Below, one piece after another: positions 16,107-25,119 of a stretch of DNA of 64,000 nt. A program made the position numbers and the translations under genes. This DNA comes from JAEYXS01 sp943367715. GTDB lineage: Bacteria > Verrucomicrobiota > Verrucomicrobiia > Limisphaerales > JAEYXS01. Every line of letters starts with the position of its first letter. The stretch's first letter is position 1. The DNA is taken from assembly GCA_943367715.1 (NCBI GenBank), contig CALRJY020000002.1, forward strand, positions 1 through 64,000, given 5' to 3'. Below the pieces are notes generated by a model. It was not told where the DNA came from. It worked only from the letters and a program-made list of their open reading frames with translations, and did not search any database.

Positions 16107-16947
16107 ATGCTTAAATACATCCTGCCCGTCCTGCTCTGCTGTGCATTCCAGGCGCAAGCGCAGTTGCTGGAACCCACCACGGAAAATATTGCTCTGGCCA
16201 CCAAAATTGGCGTCCAGAATAAAGAGACCTCGCGGCTTGAATTCGCCTACATCACGGAGAAGAAGGAGATCAACATCGTCATCAAGAGCCCCTTGTTCAT
16301 GGCGGCCAAGCATGCCAAGAAGCAGGCGCAGGATTATCGCGAACCGGACGCAGACTTTCTGAAGTATCTGGAGTCCTTCAAGTTCACCCGCATAGAATGC
16401 CCGAATGTCGGTTTTGTCGTGAATGCCCAATTCGACGGTCGCCACAAGGTCATCCTGTTGCGGGACGGTGTCCGGGTGCCCACCGTCTCGGAAATCCCCA
16501 CCTACAAGGGCAAGGACCCATTCAACATGGTGGTCCTTAATCACCAGATGACCAAGATGATGGAAGCCATGCAGCAGCAGGCCGACACCATCATGAAGGC
16601 AACCTTCGTCCACATGCCCCCGGAGCAGCAGGGGCAGTTCATCAAGACCCAGTACGCGTCCGGAAAATCCACCGAAGAGATCGTCAAGATGCTCGGCATC
16701 TCCAAAGATGAGGTCGAGAAGTATAAACCAACCGAGCAAACCACTCCCGTGGTTCAGTTCGGTGAAGATGATGGGGTTTTCAGCCTCGCTGAACTCCAGA
16801 AACCCGGCAAATACGAGGTAGTGGTGCGCTTGGGGCAACTTGGGCTTTGTCAGTCCGGTTTTTGGTTCCAAGGATGTCCAGCGGGAATACCGCATCCCGT
16901 TAAAATTCGACAATGACGCAAAGATGTTGAAGCTGCTCAAGAAGTAA
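16107..16947 (+). pseudogene. Secreted hypothetical protein with a 1-nt frameshift near its end
   Basis: A signal peptide (MLKYILPVLLCCAFQAQAQ) precedes a ~250-residue body with a Met/Gln-rich helix (HQMTKMMEAMQQQAD) and no recognised domain. The annotated frame breaks off at 16916 with an unnatural Cys/Gly-rich tail. Removing one G from the GGGG at 16832-16835 restores RLGNLGFVSPVFGSKDV and continues to EYRIPLKFDNDAKML and a stop at 16945-16947. So either the base call is wrong or the gene is broken. It lies 40 nt upstream of the Gfo/Idh/MocA gene. Confidence 0.7.
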
Positions 16948-16987
16948 CACGTCCAAGCATGGACGGAACAACCGACCCTAATTAAGC

Positions 16988-18277
16988 ATGAATAACCCTT
17001 CTGACACCTCCCGGCGGGATTTCCTGAAAACCTCCGCCGCTCTCGGTGCGACCGCCCTCGCGTTTCCGTCCATCATCAGCGCCGCCTCGAACAGCGACAA
17101 ACTGCGCATCGGCCTCGTCGGCTGCGGCGGTCGCGGCAGTGGCGCTGCGGACCAGGCCTTGACCGCGGACAGCAACGTAGAGCTCGTGGCCATGGGCGAC
17201 ATCTATGCCGACAAGTTGGAGCAATCCCTCCAAGGGCTGGCCAAACAGCATGGCGAGAAAGTAAAGGTGAAGGCGGACAAGAAATTCACGGGCCTGGACG
17301 CTTATCAAAAGGTCATCGATAGCGGTGTGGATGTGGTCCTCCTCGCTGCTCCCGGTGGCTTCCGCTCGCGCCACCTCGCCGCCGCCATCGCCGCTGGCAA
17401 ACACGTCTTCTGCGAAAAGCCCATGGCTATCGATGGACCTGGCATCCGTTCCGTGCTCAAGTCGGTTGAGTTGGCCAAGCAGAAGAAGCTCGCGTTGCGT
17501 GCGGGCTTTTGTTTCCGCTTCGACAACACCTTGCGCGAGACAGTCAAACGCGTTCATGACGGCACCATCGGCAATGTGCTCTCCGTTTACTCCACCCGCA
17601 TGGGCGGCACGCTCTCTACGAAATTCCCCGGCACGCGCAAACCGGAATGGACCGACCTGCAATGGCAGCTCAACAACTGGTCCAATTTCCTCTGGCTCTC
17701 CGGCGACTGGATGATGGAGGTGGCGGTGCACAGCGTGGACAAGATCAACTGGATCATGAAGGACGAGGCTCCGATCAAGTGCGTCGCCTCGGGCGGACGC
17801 CAAGTGCCTTCCTTCGGCAACATCTACGATCACTTCGACGTCACTTGGGAATATGCCGATGGCCGTCGCACGATGCTTAAAACGAAGTATCAGGATCACT
17901 CTTACAAACAGCACGCGGACTACATTCAGGGGGACAAAGGCCGCTGCATCATCGGGGCCAAGCCCACGCCGGAGATCTACGATGCGAGCGGCAAACCCGT
18001 TTGGCGCTACACTGGTGAGAAAGGCAACATGTACCAGAACGAGCACGACGAACTCTTCGCCTCCATCCGCTCCGGTAATGTCTGCAACGACGGCGACTGG
18101 ATGACGAAGAGCGTCACCATGGCCATCATGGGCCGCATGGCCGCCTACACCGGTCAGGAGATTACCTGGGACATGGCCGTGAACTCGCAGGAGGACCTGT
18201 TCCCGAAAGATCTGGCGTGGGATATGAAGCTCGATGTGCCGCCGATGGCTTCACCCGGCGTGAACAAATACTTCTAA
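16988..18277 (+). CDS. Tat-exported Gfo/Idh/MocA family oxidoreductase
   Basis: This protein (429 aa) begins with a twin-arginine signal (SRRDFLK, residues 8-14, then a hydrophobic ATALAFPSIISAAS). It carries the Rossmann motif GLVGCGGRGSGA (~42-53) and the conserved CEKPMA block (~144) that binds NAD(P) in this family. The C-terminal half is the usual beta-sheet substrate domain. Such proteins are greatly expanded in Planctomycetes and Verrucomicrobia and are thought to oxidise or epimerise sugars with tightly bound cofactor. A good terminator follows the gene. Confidence 0.9.
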   Translation: MNNPSDTSRRDFLKTSAALGATALAFPSIISAASNSDKLRIGLVGCGGRGSGAADQALTADSNVELVAMGDIYADKLEQSLQGLAKQHGEKVKVKADKKFTGLDAYQKVIDSGVDVVLLAAPGGFRSRHLAAAIAAGKHVFCEKPMAIDGPGIRSVLKSVELAKQKKLALRAGFCFRFDNTLRETVKRVHDGTIGNVLSVYSTRMGGTLSTKFPGTRKPEWTDLQWQLNNWSNFLWLSGDWMMEVAVHSVDKINWIMKDEAPIKCVASGGRQVPSFGNIYDHFDVTWEYADGRRTMLKTKYQDHSYKQHADYIQGDKGRCIIGAKPTPEIYDASGKPVWRYTGEKGNMYQNEHDELFASIRSGNVCNDGDWMTKSVTMAIMGRMAAYTGQEITWDMAVNSQEDLFPKDLAWDMKLDVPPMASPGVNKYF

Positions 18278-18309
18278 GATCCCTCGCTTATATCTTTGCG
18301 CACAAGACA

Positions 18310-18337
18310 ACGGACGGCTTTACAGCCGTCCGTTTTT
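18310..18337 (+). terminator. Rho-independent terminator after the Gfo/Idh/MocA gene
   Basis: A perfect 10-bp stem (ACGGACGGCT / AGCCGTCCGT) with a TTAC loop is followed by TTTTT. It lies 33 nt after the stop at 18277. Confidence 0.9.
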
Positions 18338-18477
18338 CATTTTCCGGCATGTTGAAATAATGACATGTCATCCTATGGGACAGCCTCAAACAGAGCGCAT
18401 CACCCAAAGTGCCTATCCATCGCTTTGCTAAGAAAATCCGCTTCGATTGCATTTGTCATAAATACGAAATCATTTTT

Positions 18478-19401
18478 ATGACGAATAAAAGACACCTGTC
18501 GTCACGGGCAGTCGCGGGCTTTACCTTGATCGAACTGCTCGTGGTCATCGCCATCATCGCCATTCTGGCCGGCATGCTGTTACCCGCGCTGGCCAAGGCG
18601 AAGGCCCGGGCCCAGATCACCCAATGCCTCAGCAACATGAAACAGCAAGGCGTGGCTCTGGGCATGTACACCACCGATAGCAGCGACAAAATACCTTACG
18701 CGGTTTTGCGCCAGCATAATAATTACGACGTCACCTGGGATGATCTGCTGGCTCCTTACCTCGGCAGCTATGAAACGTCCGCGCAGGTTCTCTCCAGCAC
18801 TCAGCAAAAAATCACCCAGGTAAAGGCCATCACCTGCCCGTCTGACAAGGTGGAACGCATCTTCGCCAATGGCGGCGTCTCCACGCCCATCCGCGCGTAT
18901 CGCAGCTACTCCATGCCCACCCATCAACGCGGCGATACCGTCACCTGGACTTACGCGGCAACCGCCGCAGAAACTTGGCCGCCCAACCCCGCCAACAAAT
19001 GCGGTGTCGGCCTTTTCTGGCGGCAGACCACGCCCGAACATTCCTCGTGGAACACCGCTGATACCTGGTATGGTGGAGATGCCACCGCGAACACCAAACC
19101 CTGGCCTCGCCGTCAGGCTGCCGTGCGGGGCGCCTTGCTACAGAACCAGCCGGAAACCATCCTCATCGTCGAACGCGTCAGCACCGGCAGCCATGTGCAA
19201 TATGCTGGCAACGAAAGCGGCGCCACCACTGACCACCCGAACCAGCAGAACGGCTCCATCGGCATCCAGCTCTACCACAACGCCGGCTACAACTACCTCT
19301 ACGCCGACGCCCATGCGGAGTTCCAGTTCCAGGGAAAAACCATCAGCACCACTGACTTGGCCAAGCAATCCGGCGCTTGGACCATTAATCCGAAAGACTG
19401 A
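18478..19401 (+). CDS. Prepilin-type N-terminal cleavage domain protein (pseudopilin-like)
   Basis: The 307-residue protein has a basic leader, then GFTLIELLVVIAIIAILAGM (about residues 14-33), the type IV prepilin cleavage and methylation site, and ALAKAKARAQ, typical of Verrucomicrobia. The C-terminal part contains YLYADAHAEFQ, a variant of the H-x9-DG motif of the DUF1559/pseudopilin-like family. These proteins are present in many copies in PVC genomes; whether they form pili or part of a secretion pseudopilus is unsettled. The start at 18478 removes 23 unlikely upstream residues. Confidence 0.9.
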   Translation: MTNKRHLSSRAVAGFTLIELLVVIAIIAILAGMLLPALAKAKARAQITQCLSNMKQQGVALGMYTTDSSDKIPYAVLRQHNNYDVTWDDLLAPYLGSYETSAQVLSSTQQKITQVKAITCPSDKVERIFANGGVSTPIRAYRSYSMPTHQRGDTVTWTYAATAAETWPPNPANKCGVGLFWRQTTPEHSSWNTADTWYGGDATANTKPWPRRQAAVRGALLQNQPETILIVERVSTGSHVQYAGNESGATTDHPNQQNGSIGIQLYHNAGYNYLYADAHAEFQFQGKTISTTDLAKQSGAWTINPKD

Positions 19402-19428
19402 GTTTTCCAACCTCTGCCCATTGCCTAT

Positions 19429-19899
19429 ATGTCCAGTCCTTCCCTAGTCAAACGAATCCTGTCAATCGGTAGCGCAGGATGTTTTCTGGTCCTGACTGCC
19501 TGCAATTCCGAAACCGAGGACATCGCCATTCCGCCTGCCTCCACCGCGGCTTCCGCTGAGGCCGTCTCGCTGATGCCGGCCTCCTCCACACCCGCACCGG
19601 TAGTGGCACCCGCAGCAGGCACCACGAAGGCCGTCTTCGTCCAACCGGACGTCATCTCCACCACCGATCCCACGGGTTATTCAGCCAAAGACATCGCCAA
19701 GATCATCGAGCATCTCGACTGGTTTGCGGAAAATTACATCTCCCAAAAAAACCGCATCCCGACGCTCGAAGAACTCAAGGCCTGGAAAGACCCCAACTAT
19801 CCTCTCGGCCTGCCCGAATGGCCCAAAGCCCCTGCGGGCAAACGCTGGGCCATGAGCGAACGCAGCGGCCAGTTCAGTCTCGTGGACGACAAACCGTAA
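19429..19899 (+). CDS. Small lipoprotein (156 aa)
   Basis: The lipobox LTAC places the lipidated Cys at residue 25. A low-complexity Ala/Pro/Ser/Val linker (~30-65) leads to a conserved-looking C-terminal domain with IEHLDWFAENYISQKNRIPTLEELKAW and a final KRWAMSERSGQFSLVD. It starts 27 nt after the prepilin-like gene, the likely same transcript. The C-terminal block recalls sequences found at the ends of pseudopilin-like proteins, suggesting a partner role; this is inference. Confidence 0.75.
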   Translation: MSSPSLVKRILSIGSAGCFLVLTACNSETEDIAIPPASTAASAEAVSLMPASSTPAPVVAPAAGTTKAVFVQPDVISTTDPTGYSAKDIAKIIEHLDWFAENYISQKNRIPTLEELKAWKDPNYPLGLPEWPKAPAGKRWAMSERSGQFSLVDDKP

Positions 19900-19931
19900 G
19901 GAACTTAGTAAGGCAGACGCCCTCGCCTGTC

Positions 19932-20951
19932 TTATTTCTTCACCTTCTTCGCATAAGCCGCCACTTCCTTGGCGGCTTTCGTTTCCTCACCCGGCTTGCC
20001 GAGGAAACCCAGGTCCGTGAACCACTCCACGTAACGGTCAAACCACTTCGCATACGGAATGGCATCCGGCGCATTGCTCCGCTTCACCGCATGCACGCCG
20101 CGTCCGTAAATGTGCATCTCCAGATTCGGCACATTCGCCTTCAGCATCGCATTGAAATAATCCACCGCCCAAATCGTGTGCCCCTTATCGCCCGTGCCTG
20201 CGCACGCGAGGAAGCTCGGCGGCACCGTCGCCGGGATCGCCGTCTCCGGCGCTTTCGTGAACGGCGTCGGCCCCGGGTAAATCACGCCTACGAAATCGGG
20301 GCGTGCGGAAAACTTTGAAAGCGGATCGCTCGGGTCATTATTCTTCTTCTCGAACTCTTCAAAGAACAGCGCCGCGGGTGCCGACAATTCCGCCCCTGCC
20401 GAGAACCCCACGATCCCGATCTTGTTCGGGTCCAAATTCCACTCCTTCGCTTTCGACCTTACGATGCGTATCGCCTGCAGCGCATCATTCACCGCATCCG
20501 TCGTCGGCTCATAACCATCGACGCGCAACCGATTGCGCAAGATGATCGTCGAGACGCCGAGCTTGTCATTCGTCTCCACGTAATCCGCGCCTTCCGGCCC
20601 CACCCACAAAATCTTATGCCCGCCACCTGGGGCCACGATCATCGCCGCACCATTCAGCGAGCGATCCTTCGCCAGATGCACCTCAATAGACGGGTTGTGG
20701 ATGTTGATGACATTGATGATGCTTTTACTGTTGCCCTGCGAATTATACTTCTCCGCCTCATGGACTCGCTCCTTCTTCAGCAACGGTGAATCCGGTTTGT
20801 AGAGCGGGATGATCGTGCCGCCCGGCTTGATCATCTGCGGCTGGAAAGGTCCGTCCGCCGGTTTCCGCTCCGCCACGGGCGCATTCGTCTGCCCATGAAC
20901 AAAACCCGTGAGCGCCGTGAGCGCCAGCAATGTCAGCAAATTCGTTTTCAT
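19932..20951 (-). CDS. Secreted alpha/beta hydrolase, esterase-like
   Basis: This 339-residue protein has a signal peptide (ALTGFVHG, cleavage near residue 20). It has the alpha/beta hydrolase blocks APGGGH (107-112, oxyanion-hole region), GFSAG with nucleophile Ser184, and a late GVHAV that supplies the likely catalytic His. It resembles the BD-FAE/acetyl-xylan-esterase group that removes acyl groups from polysaccharides, but the exact substrate is not readable. It lies 59 nt downstream of the PVC cytochrome gene on the same strand and may be co-transcribed. Confidence 0.85.
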   Translation of the reverse strand: MKTNLLTLLALTALTGFVHGQTNAPVAERKPADGPFQPQMIKPGGTIIPLYKPDSPLLKKERVHEAEKYNSQGNSKSIINVINIHNPSIEVHLAKDRSLNGAAMIVAPGGGHKILWVGPEGADYVETNDKLGVSTIILRNRLRVDGYEPTTDAVNDALQAIRIVRSKAKEWNLDPNKIGIVGFSAGAELSAPAALFFEEFEKKNNDPSDPLSKFSARPDFVGVIYPGPTPFTKAPETAIPATVPPSFLACAGTGDKGHTIWAVDYFNAMLKANVPNLEMHIYGRGVHAVKRSNAPDAIPYAKWFDRYVEWFTDLGFLGKPGEETKAAKEVAAYAKKVKK

Positions 20952-21010
20952 AAGTGGTTCGCCGTCCTTTTCACTCTTTTCTCACAAATCAGCAATGCAA
21001 TTTCCTTCAT

Positions 21011-24000
21011 TCATTTCCGATACACCGCATGCTTCGAATTTCCCTCCGCCTCAAAATACGCGATCAAATCCAACACATCCTCGCGCTTCAGAACATTCAG
21101 CAACCCCTCCGGCATCGGCGACATCGGGGACTCCGCCACGCTCACCACCTGCGCCCGCTTCACCGGCGTCAATTCCTTCACCAACGGATTCCCGCGCACA
21201 TACATCGTCCCCGCCTCCTCACGTTCCAGAGTGCCCTCCACTACGTCGCCATCGCGCAGTTTGAATCGCGTCAGCCGAAACTTTTCATCGATCACCTTCG
21301 AGGGATTCATGATATGATCCAGCAAATCCGCCCGCGGAAATCTCCCGCTCACCCCCGCCAGGTCCGGCCCCGTCACACCCCCGCCCACCACGCGATCTGG
21401 CGAGAACCGATGACACACCACACACTGTGCCTGCCGAAACGCCACCCGCCCATTCTCAAACGACCGCCCCTTGCCCACCTCCGGCAACGCGTTCAACAAC
21501 TCCTCCATCCTCCACTCCTTCACAAACTGCGCCGGCGGCAGCTCCGGCAACTTCTCCTTCACCGGCGCCACCAACACATCCGCCAACGCCGTTCGTTCCG
21601 TCAGCGTCAACTGCTCCATCACCTCCGCGCGGATCGTCTGCAGCGAGAATCCATAATACCTGCCGCCGGAAAACTCCTCTGCCTTGTTCAACGCCTCGAA
21701 ATACGCCCGCCGTTGCGCCACTTTCCAACCACTCGTCACATTGCGCAGGTAGAATAAATAGTTGAGCCGATCATTCGGCTCCGTCGCCGCGCTGAGCAAA
21801 GGCATCGTGCGACTCACCGTTTCCGGCGCGCCCAGATACACCAGCAGTTCGCACAGCTTGTTATTCACGCGCCAATCCTTCACCGGATATCGCTCCTCCA
21901 TCATCGCCATCAAGCGCCCGCCACTATTCGCATCCGGCACCCCCATGCGACTGAACGCCACCGCATACGTGCGCAACAAAACCAACTGCTGCTCCGCACT
22001 CAATTTCACCCACTCAAATCCCTCCAACTTCCGCATCAACGGCAGCAAATGCGTCTTGTTCCCAAATCGCGCCAGTGCCATCGCCCCATTCAATCCACCC
22101 TCAACACTTCCTTCACTCAACACCTTGTCCGCCCATAATGCCACCGCCTGATGCTCCACTGCCGCCCGCGCCGCAAACCTCATATAAGCATCCTCATGCC
22201 CCATATACGCCCAAGCCCGCTTCACCACTTCCTCCGGCACTATCGTATTTGTCTTCGAGTAATACCCTTCCAGTTTCCGGCGCTCCTCTCGTAATAAACC
22301 ACCCACCTCACTCCATCTCCCCTTATCTCCTTCATACTTCACTCTGTAGAGCCCCGACTGTGTCCCCCGCCCTCCCGTCAGCACATACATCGCCCCATCC
22401 GGTCCGAACTTCACATCCGTCACATTCAGCGGACGCCCCGCCAGAAATTCCTCCGTCGCCCCGGTGTAGCTCGCCCCCTTCTCCGTCAGATGCACCGCCA
22501 GCACCCGCCCGTAAGACCAATCACTTATGAACAATGCCTGCCGATACTTCTCCGGAAACTTGCTCTTCGTGCCGAACTCAATCCCCGTCGGCGAACTCAC
22601 CCCGATGTTCACCACCGCCGGCAACGCATCCGGCGAATACTCCGGCCACATCCCCGTCCCTCGCCGCCACCCAAACTCCGCTCCCGGAATCACGTGTAAC
22701 ACCCGCGTCGGCCGATACCACGGGCAACCCAGATCCCCCTCATTATCCGCATCAAACGTGAACATCTCCCCCGCCTCATTGAACGCCACATCAAATGGAT
22801 TCCGCATCCCTCCCGCCACCAGCGTCCACTCCTTCCCCTCCGCATCCGTCTTCAGGATATGCCCGCCCGGCGGCGTATTCTGCGCATCGAACATATACGG
22901 ATCCCACGGACACTCGATGAGCTGATCCACCTTGTAATGCTGATACGGCTGCGGCCACTTCAAGTGATTCGTCGCCACCGTCACATCGTTCCCGTGCACC
23001 AGATAGATCGCCCCATCCGGCCCCAGCACCGCGTGATTCCGCCCATGCCCCACGCGACCTTCCGTGCGCAAAAGCTCCTTCGTCTCATCGAATTTCCCGT
23101 CGCCATCCGTATCGCGTAACCGCACGAACGCCTTGCTGTTGTTCGCATTCACATACAGCGCGCCGTGCGCGTAGAGCAGTCCGCGACACTCCAGCAAGGT
23201 GTCCTCGATCACCTCCACCCGCTCCACCGCTGTCGCCCCGATCGTCATGCGTAAGAGCCCGCGCTTCTCCCTCGCCACCGTCAATCGCCCCTGCGGATCA
23301 AACGCCATCGACACCCACGAGCCCTCCTCCGGCAACGCCGACCGCAACAACTCCACGCGAAAACCTGGTGGCACATGAAACGTCGCCGGATCAGTCGCCA
23401 ACTTCGCCCCGCTCGCCAGCTTCCAACTGTTGTAAGCATCAAACGCCTTCGCCGGATCAAACGGATTATCCTTCGCCTCCATCGGCCCGAAACCCTTCAC
23501 TACACTCCACGCCGCATCACTGAATCCCACCTCATTCCACTTCGCTGCCGCATTCCCGCTCACCTTCCACGACCCCTCCGAGATCACCCACGATTGCACC
23601 CCTTTGTGCGATGTCGTCTCAAACAACACTGCTATCTTCGGTATCTTCCCGTCTGCCTTCATGATAAAACCCAACGCGTTGGGCCCCGTGCGCAAGAACC
23701 GCGTCACCTCAAAACTCTCCGCCCTCTCCCGCTGAGATGTCGCTCCCGCCTTCTGTCCATTCACATAAAACGTCACCTCTCCCTCCACCGCCACCAACAA
23801 AATCCCCCGCAACAAATCCTCCGGCGTCTGCACCACCTTCCGCAAATAAACCTGCTCCTCATTCCCACCGCTCCCCACCCACTCCGGCACCGGCTGCACC
23901 GTCCCTTGGCCGATAGCCGTGGCATTCACGCACGCCATCATAAACGTCAAGCACACCAATAGCTTGGTAAGGATGGCTTGGGATGTCGAACTTCGACCGC

Positions 24001-24013
24001 CGTCCCTTGCCAT
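21011..24013 (-). CDS. PVC-type heme-binding CxxCH / membrane-bound dehydrogenase-like protein (1000 aa)
   Basis: Order of parts: signal peptide (residues ~12-30), then a carbohydrate-binding or beta-sandwich region (~40-200). A six-bladed soluble dehydrogenase-like propeller follows (FHVPPGFRVELL, DTDGDGKFDE, HGNDVTVATNHL, GMRNPFDVAFN, PTGIEFG). A HEAT-like helical part leads to a C-terminal cytochrome c domain with CVVCH near 864-868, distal Met candidates and LIAYFEA. This architecture is diagnostic of PVC-type heme proteins, probably periplasmic sugar or alcohol dehydrogenases. The start is set at 24013; the 70 extra residues of the longer frame are translated from intergenic repeats. Confidence 0.88.
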   Translation of the reverse strand: MARDGGRSSTSQAILTKLLVCLTFMMACVNATAIGQGTVQPVPEWVGSGGNEEQVYLRKVVQTPEDLLRGILLVAVEGEVTFYVNGQKAGATSQRERAESFEVTRFLRTGPNALGFIMKADGKIPKIAVLFETTSHKGVQSWVISEGSWKVSGNAAAKWNEVGFSDAAWSVVKGFGPMEAKDNPFDPAKAFDAYNSWKLASGAKLATDPATFHVPPGFRVELLRSALPEEGSWVSMAFDPQGRLTVAREKRGLLRMTIGATAVERVEVIEDTLLECRGLLYAHGALYVNANNSKAFVRLRDTDGDGKFDETKELLRTEGRVGHGRNHAVLGPDGAIYLVHGNDVTVATNHLKWPQPYQHYKVDQLIECPWDPYMFDAQNTPPGGHILKTDAEGKEWTLVAGGMRNPFDVAFNEAGEMFTFDADNEGDLGCPWYRPTRVLHVIPGAEFGWRRGTGMWPEYSPDALPAVVNIGVSSPTGIEFGTKSKFPEKYRQALFISDWSYGRVLAVHLTEKGASYTGATEEFLAGRPLNVTDVKFGPDGAMYVLTGGRGTQSGLYRVKYEGDKGRWSEVGGLLREERRKLEGYYSKTNTIVPEEVVKRAWAYMGHEDAYMRFAARAAVEHQAVALWADKVLSEGSVEGGLNGAMALARFGNKTHLLPLMRKLEGFEWVKLSAEQQLVLLRTYAVAFSRMGVPDANSGGRLMAMMEERYPVKDWRVNNKLCELLVYLGAPETVSRTMPLLSAATEPNDRLNYLFYLRNVTSGWKVAQRRAYFEALNKAEEFSGGRYYGFSLQTIRAEVMEQLTLTERTALADVLVAPVKEKLPELPPAQFVKEWRMEELLNALPEVGKGRSFENGRVAFRQAQCVVCHRFSPDRVVGGGVTGPDLAGVSGRFPRADLLDHIMNPSKVIDEKFRLTRFKLRDGDVVEGTLEREEAGTMYVRGNPLVKELTPVKRAQVVSVAESPMSPMPEGLLNVLKREDVLDLIAYFEAEGNSKHAVYRK

Positions 24014-24084
24014 GGTCTTCACCGCCGCACCCCCACCGGCATCGGAGGTTGCGCCACTTTCACTAGCCCTTGGTCGCCGGCATT

Positions 24085-24150
24085 CTCTCGATGTTGGACG
24101 TCCGATGCATTGGCCTGCCGGCGCAACCGGCTTCGATGTTGGATGTTTCC
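24085..24150. repeat. Dispersed GATGTTGGA-type repeat with CCGG hairpin
   Basis: The text ATGTTGGACG...CGATGCATTGGCCTGCCGG...CGATGTTGGATGTTTCC belongs to a family whose translations (SLDVGR, LDVGCF) are common artefacts in Verrucomicrobia. A related copy is at 42085-42150, sharing the TTGGCC-GCCGG-GCAACCGG core, and fragments occur at 25057-25080 and 26361-26400. It lies directly upstream of the PVC cytochrome start. Confidence 0.7.
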
Positions 24151-24285
24151 ACATGTTGGGCTTCAGCCCCATGTTGCTCCGCCTCTCCGTCCCCCGCAAG
24201 ACTGTCTGTGTCTCGTTCATCACGCCCTCACCTTCTCACAATTCTTCGTCCACCGTTAACACTACGTGCGCTATATGCGCTATAT

Positions 24286-24380
24286 GGAGACAAAATGTCA
24301 TTTCCATGCCCCTACCTTGCCTTCTTTCACCGACTCACGCCAACCGCCGGTGTGCCCGGTGTGCTCCATGGAGACAAAAT
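24286..24380 (-). promoter_or_regulatory. Two GAGACAAAAT motifs upstream of the PVC cytochrome gene
   Basis: GGAGACAAAATGTCA (24286-24300) and GAGACAAAATTTCAA (24371-24385) lie 270-370 nt upstream of the start at 24013. Related 15-mers occur three times at 42644-42729, upstream of the sulfatase gene set. They may be binding sites for a shared regulator; there is no direct evidence for function. Confidence 0.35.
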
Positions 24381-24511
24381 TTCAATAATCGGAGCGCCGC
24401 CCCACGAATCGGCCCTCTTTGGAGTGCGGAGGCTTGCCTCCGCTTTTTACACCGCACCTATTGGTCGGGGTCCGCCCGAGGCGGGTTGACACCTCAGCCC
24501 TTGTGCCCACC

Positions 24512-24547
24512 TTCCCTTTGACGAGAGCGCTTTAAAATCGTTATCCT
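24512..24547 (+). promoter_or_regulatory. Repeated promoter-like module, copy 1
   Basis: TTCCCTTTGACG is followed 17-18 nt after the TTGACG box by TTATCC/TATCCT, a plausible sigma-70-type promoter. The same 12-mer occurs at 26432 and 27396, each shortly before a gene. Downstream of this copy a 13-codon frame (ATGAACAAGGCT...) resembles the first codons of the gene at 27438. Confidence 0.55.
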
Positions 24548-24606
24548 GTCCCCATGAACAAGGCTCCTTCCCCAGCGCGACCATTTCGCCGCTAAGTCAC
24601 CATCGC

Positions 24607-25041
24607 ATGCTCCTCGCCACCCTCGCCTTCGTTTTCCTAGCGTTCGCCCTGCTTGCCTTGGCCTTCGCCACGGTCACCGCGCTCTGCCTGCTTGTCGGTT
24701 TAAGCCTTATCGTCGGCTTCGCCTTGCGCTTCACCCGCTTTGCCTGGCTCTCGCCGTTCTTCATCTGGATTCCATGTTTGGCCGCCACATTCTCCGTGCT
24801 CTTTTTCGGCTACACCGGACTTGCCTGGCACTATTACTGGCCGCTTCCCAATGGTCTCCTCCAGTTCCTCATCCTCTTCATTCTCGGCGAAATGTTCAGC
24901 ATCGGACTGGGCGCCCTGATCGCCCTGCGTTCCCGTAAACAACTGACACCAAAGTCATCCGCTCCAATCACCAGCCATAGCAACCCCTCACCACCGGACG
25001 AGCGACACCTTCCTCCTTCTCCCTCACGGGAGAAGGATTGA
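24607..25041 (+). CDS. Membrane protein with C-terminal tail from a repeat (144 aa)
   Basis: Three to four hydrophobic segments cover residues ~1-107 (LLATLAFVFLAFALLALAFA, LCLLVGLSLIVGFAL, FFIWIPCLAATFSVLFF, FLILFILGEMFSIGLGALIAL). The last ~30 residues (SPPDERHLPPSPSREKD) are translated from a dispersed CCTCTCCC-type repeat that begins near 25013, so the natural C-terminus may have been extended or replaced. No family is recognised. Confidence 0.55.
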   Translation: MLLATLAFVFLAFALLALAFATVTALCLLVGLSLIVGFALRFTRFAWLSPFFIWIPCLAATFSVLFFGYTGLAWHYYWPLPNGLLQFLILFILGEMFSIGLGALIALRSRKQLTPKSSAPITSHSNPSPPDERHLPPSPSREKD

Positions 25042-25115
25042 GGATGAGGGTGCCCCCGTTCGACATTCGATGTTTCCCATTCTTCATAAATCATAATTCA
25101 TCCCTCATTAATTAG
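25013..25115. repeat. Composite of two dispersed repeats
   Basis: 25013-25051 is a hairpin-bearing repeat (CTTCTCCC / GGGAGAAG, then GAGGATGAGGG) related to copies at 40335-40373 and 42203-42240. 25057-25115 carries TTCGACATTCGATGTTTCCC and then CATAAATCATAATTCATC, both texts seen as intergenic repeats in this phylum. It overlaps the 3' end of the gene ending at 25041. Confidence 0.6.
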
Positions 25116-25119
25116 CCCC

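Noticed and set aside
16056..16940. Minus-strand open frame (294 codons) opposite the frameshifted secreted protein
   Set aside because: The plus-strand product has a proper signal peptide and a recoverable C-terminus; the minus product has none and is compositionally odd.
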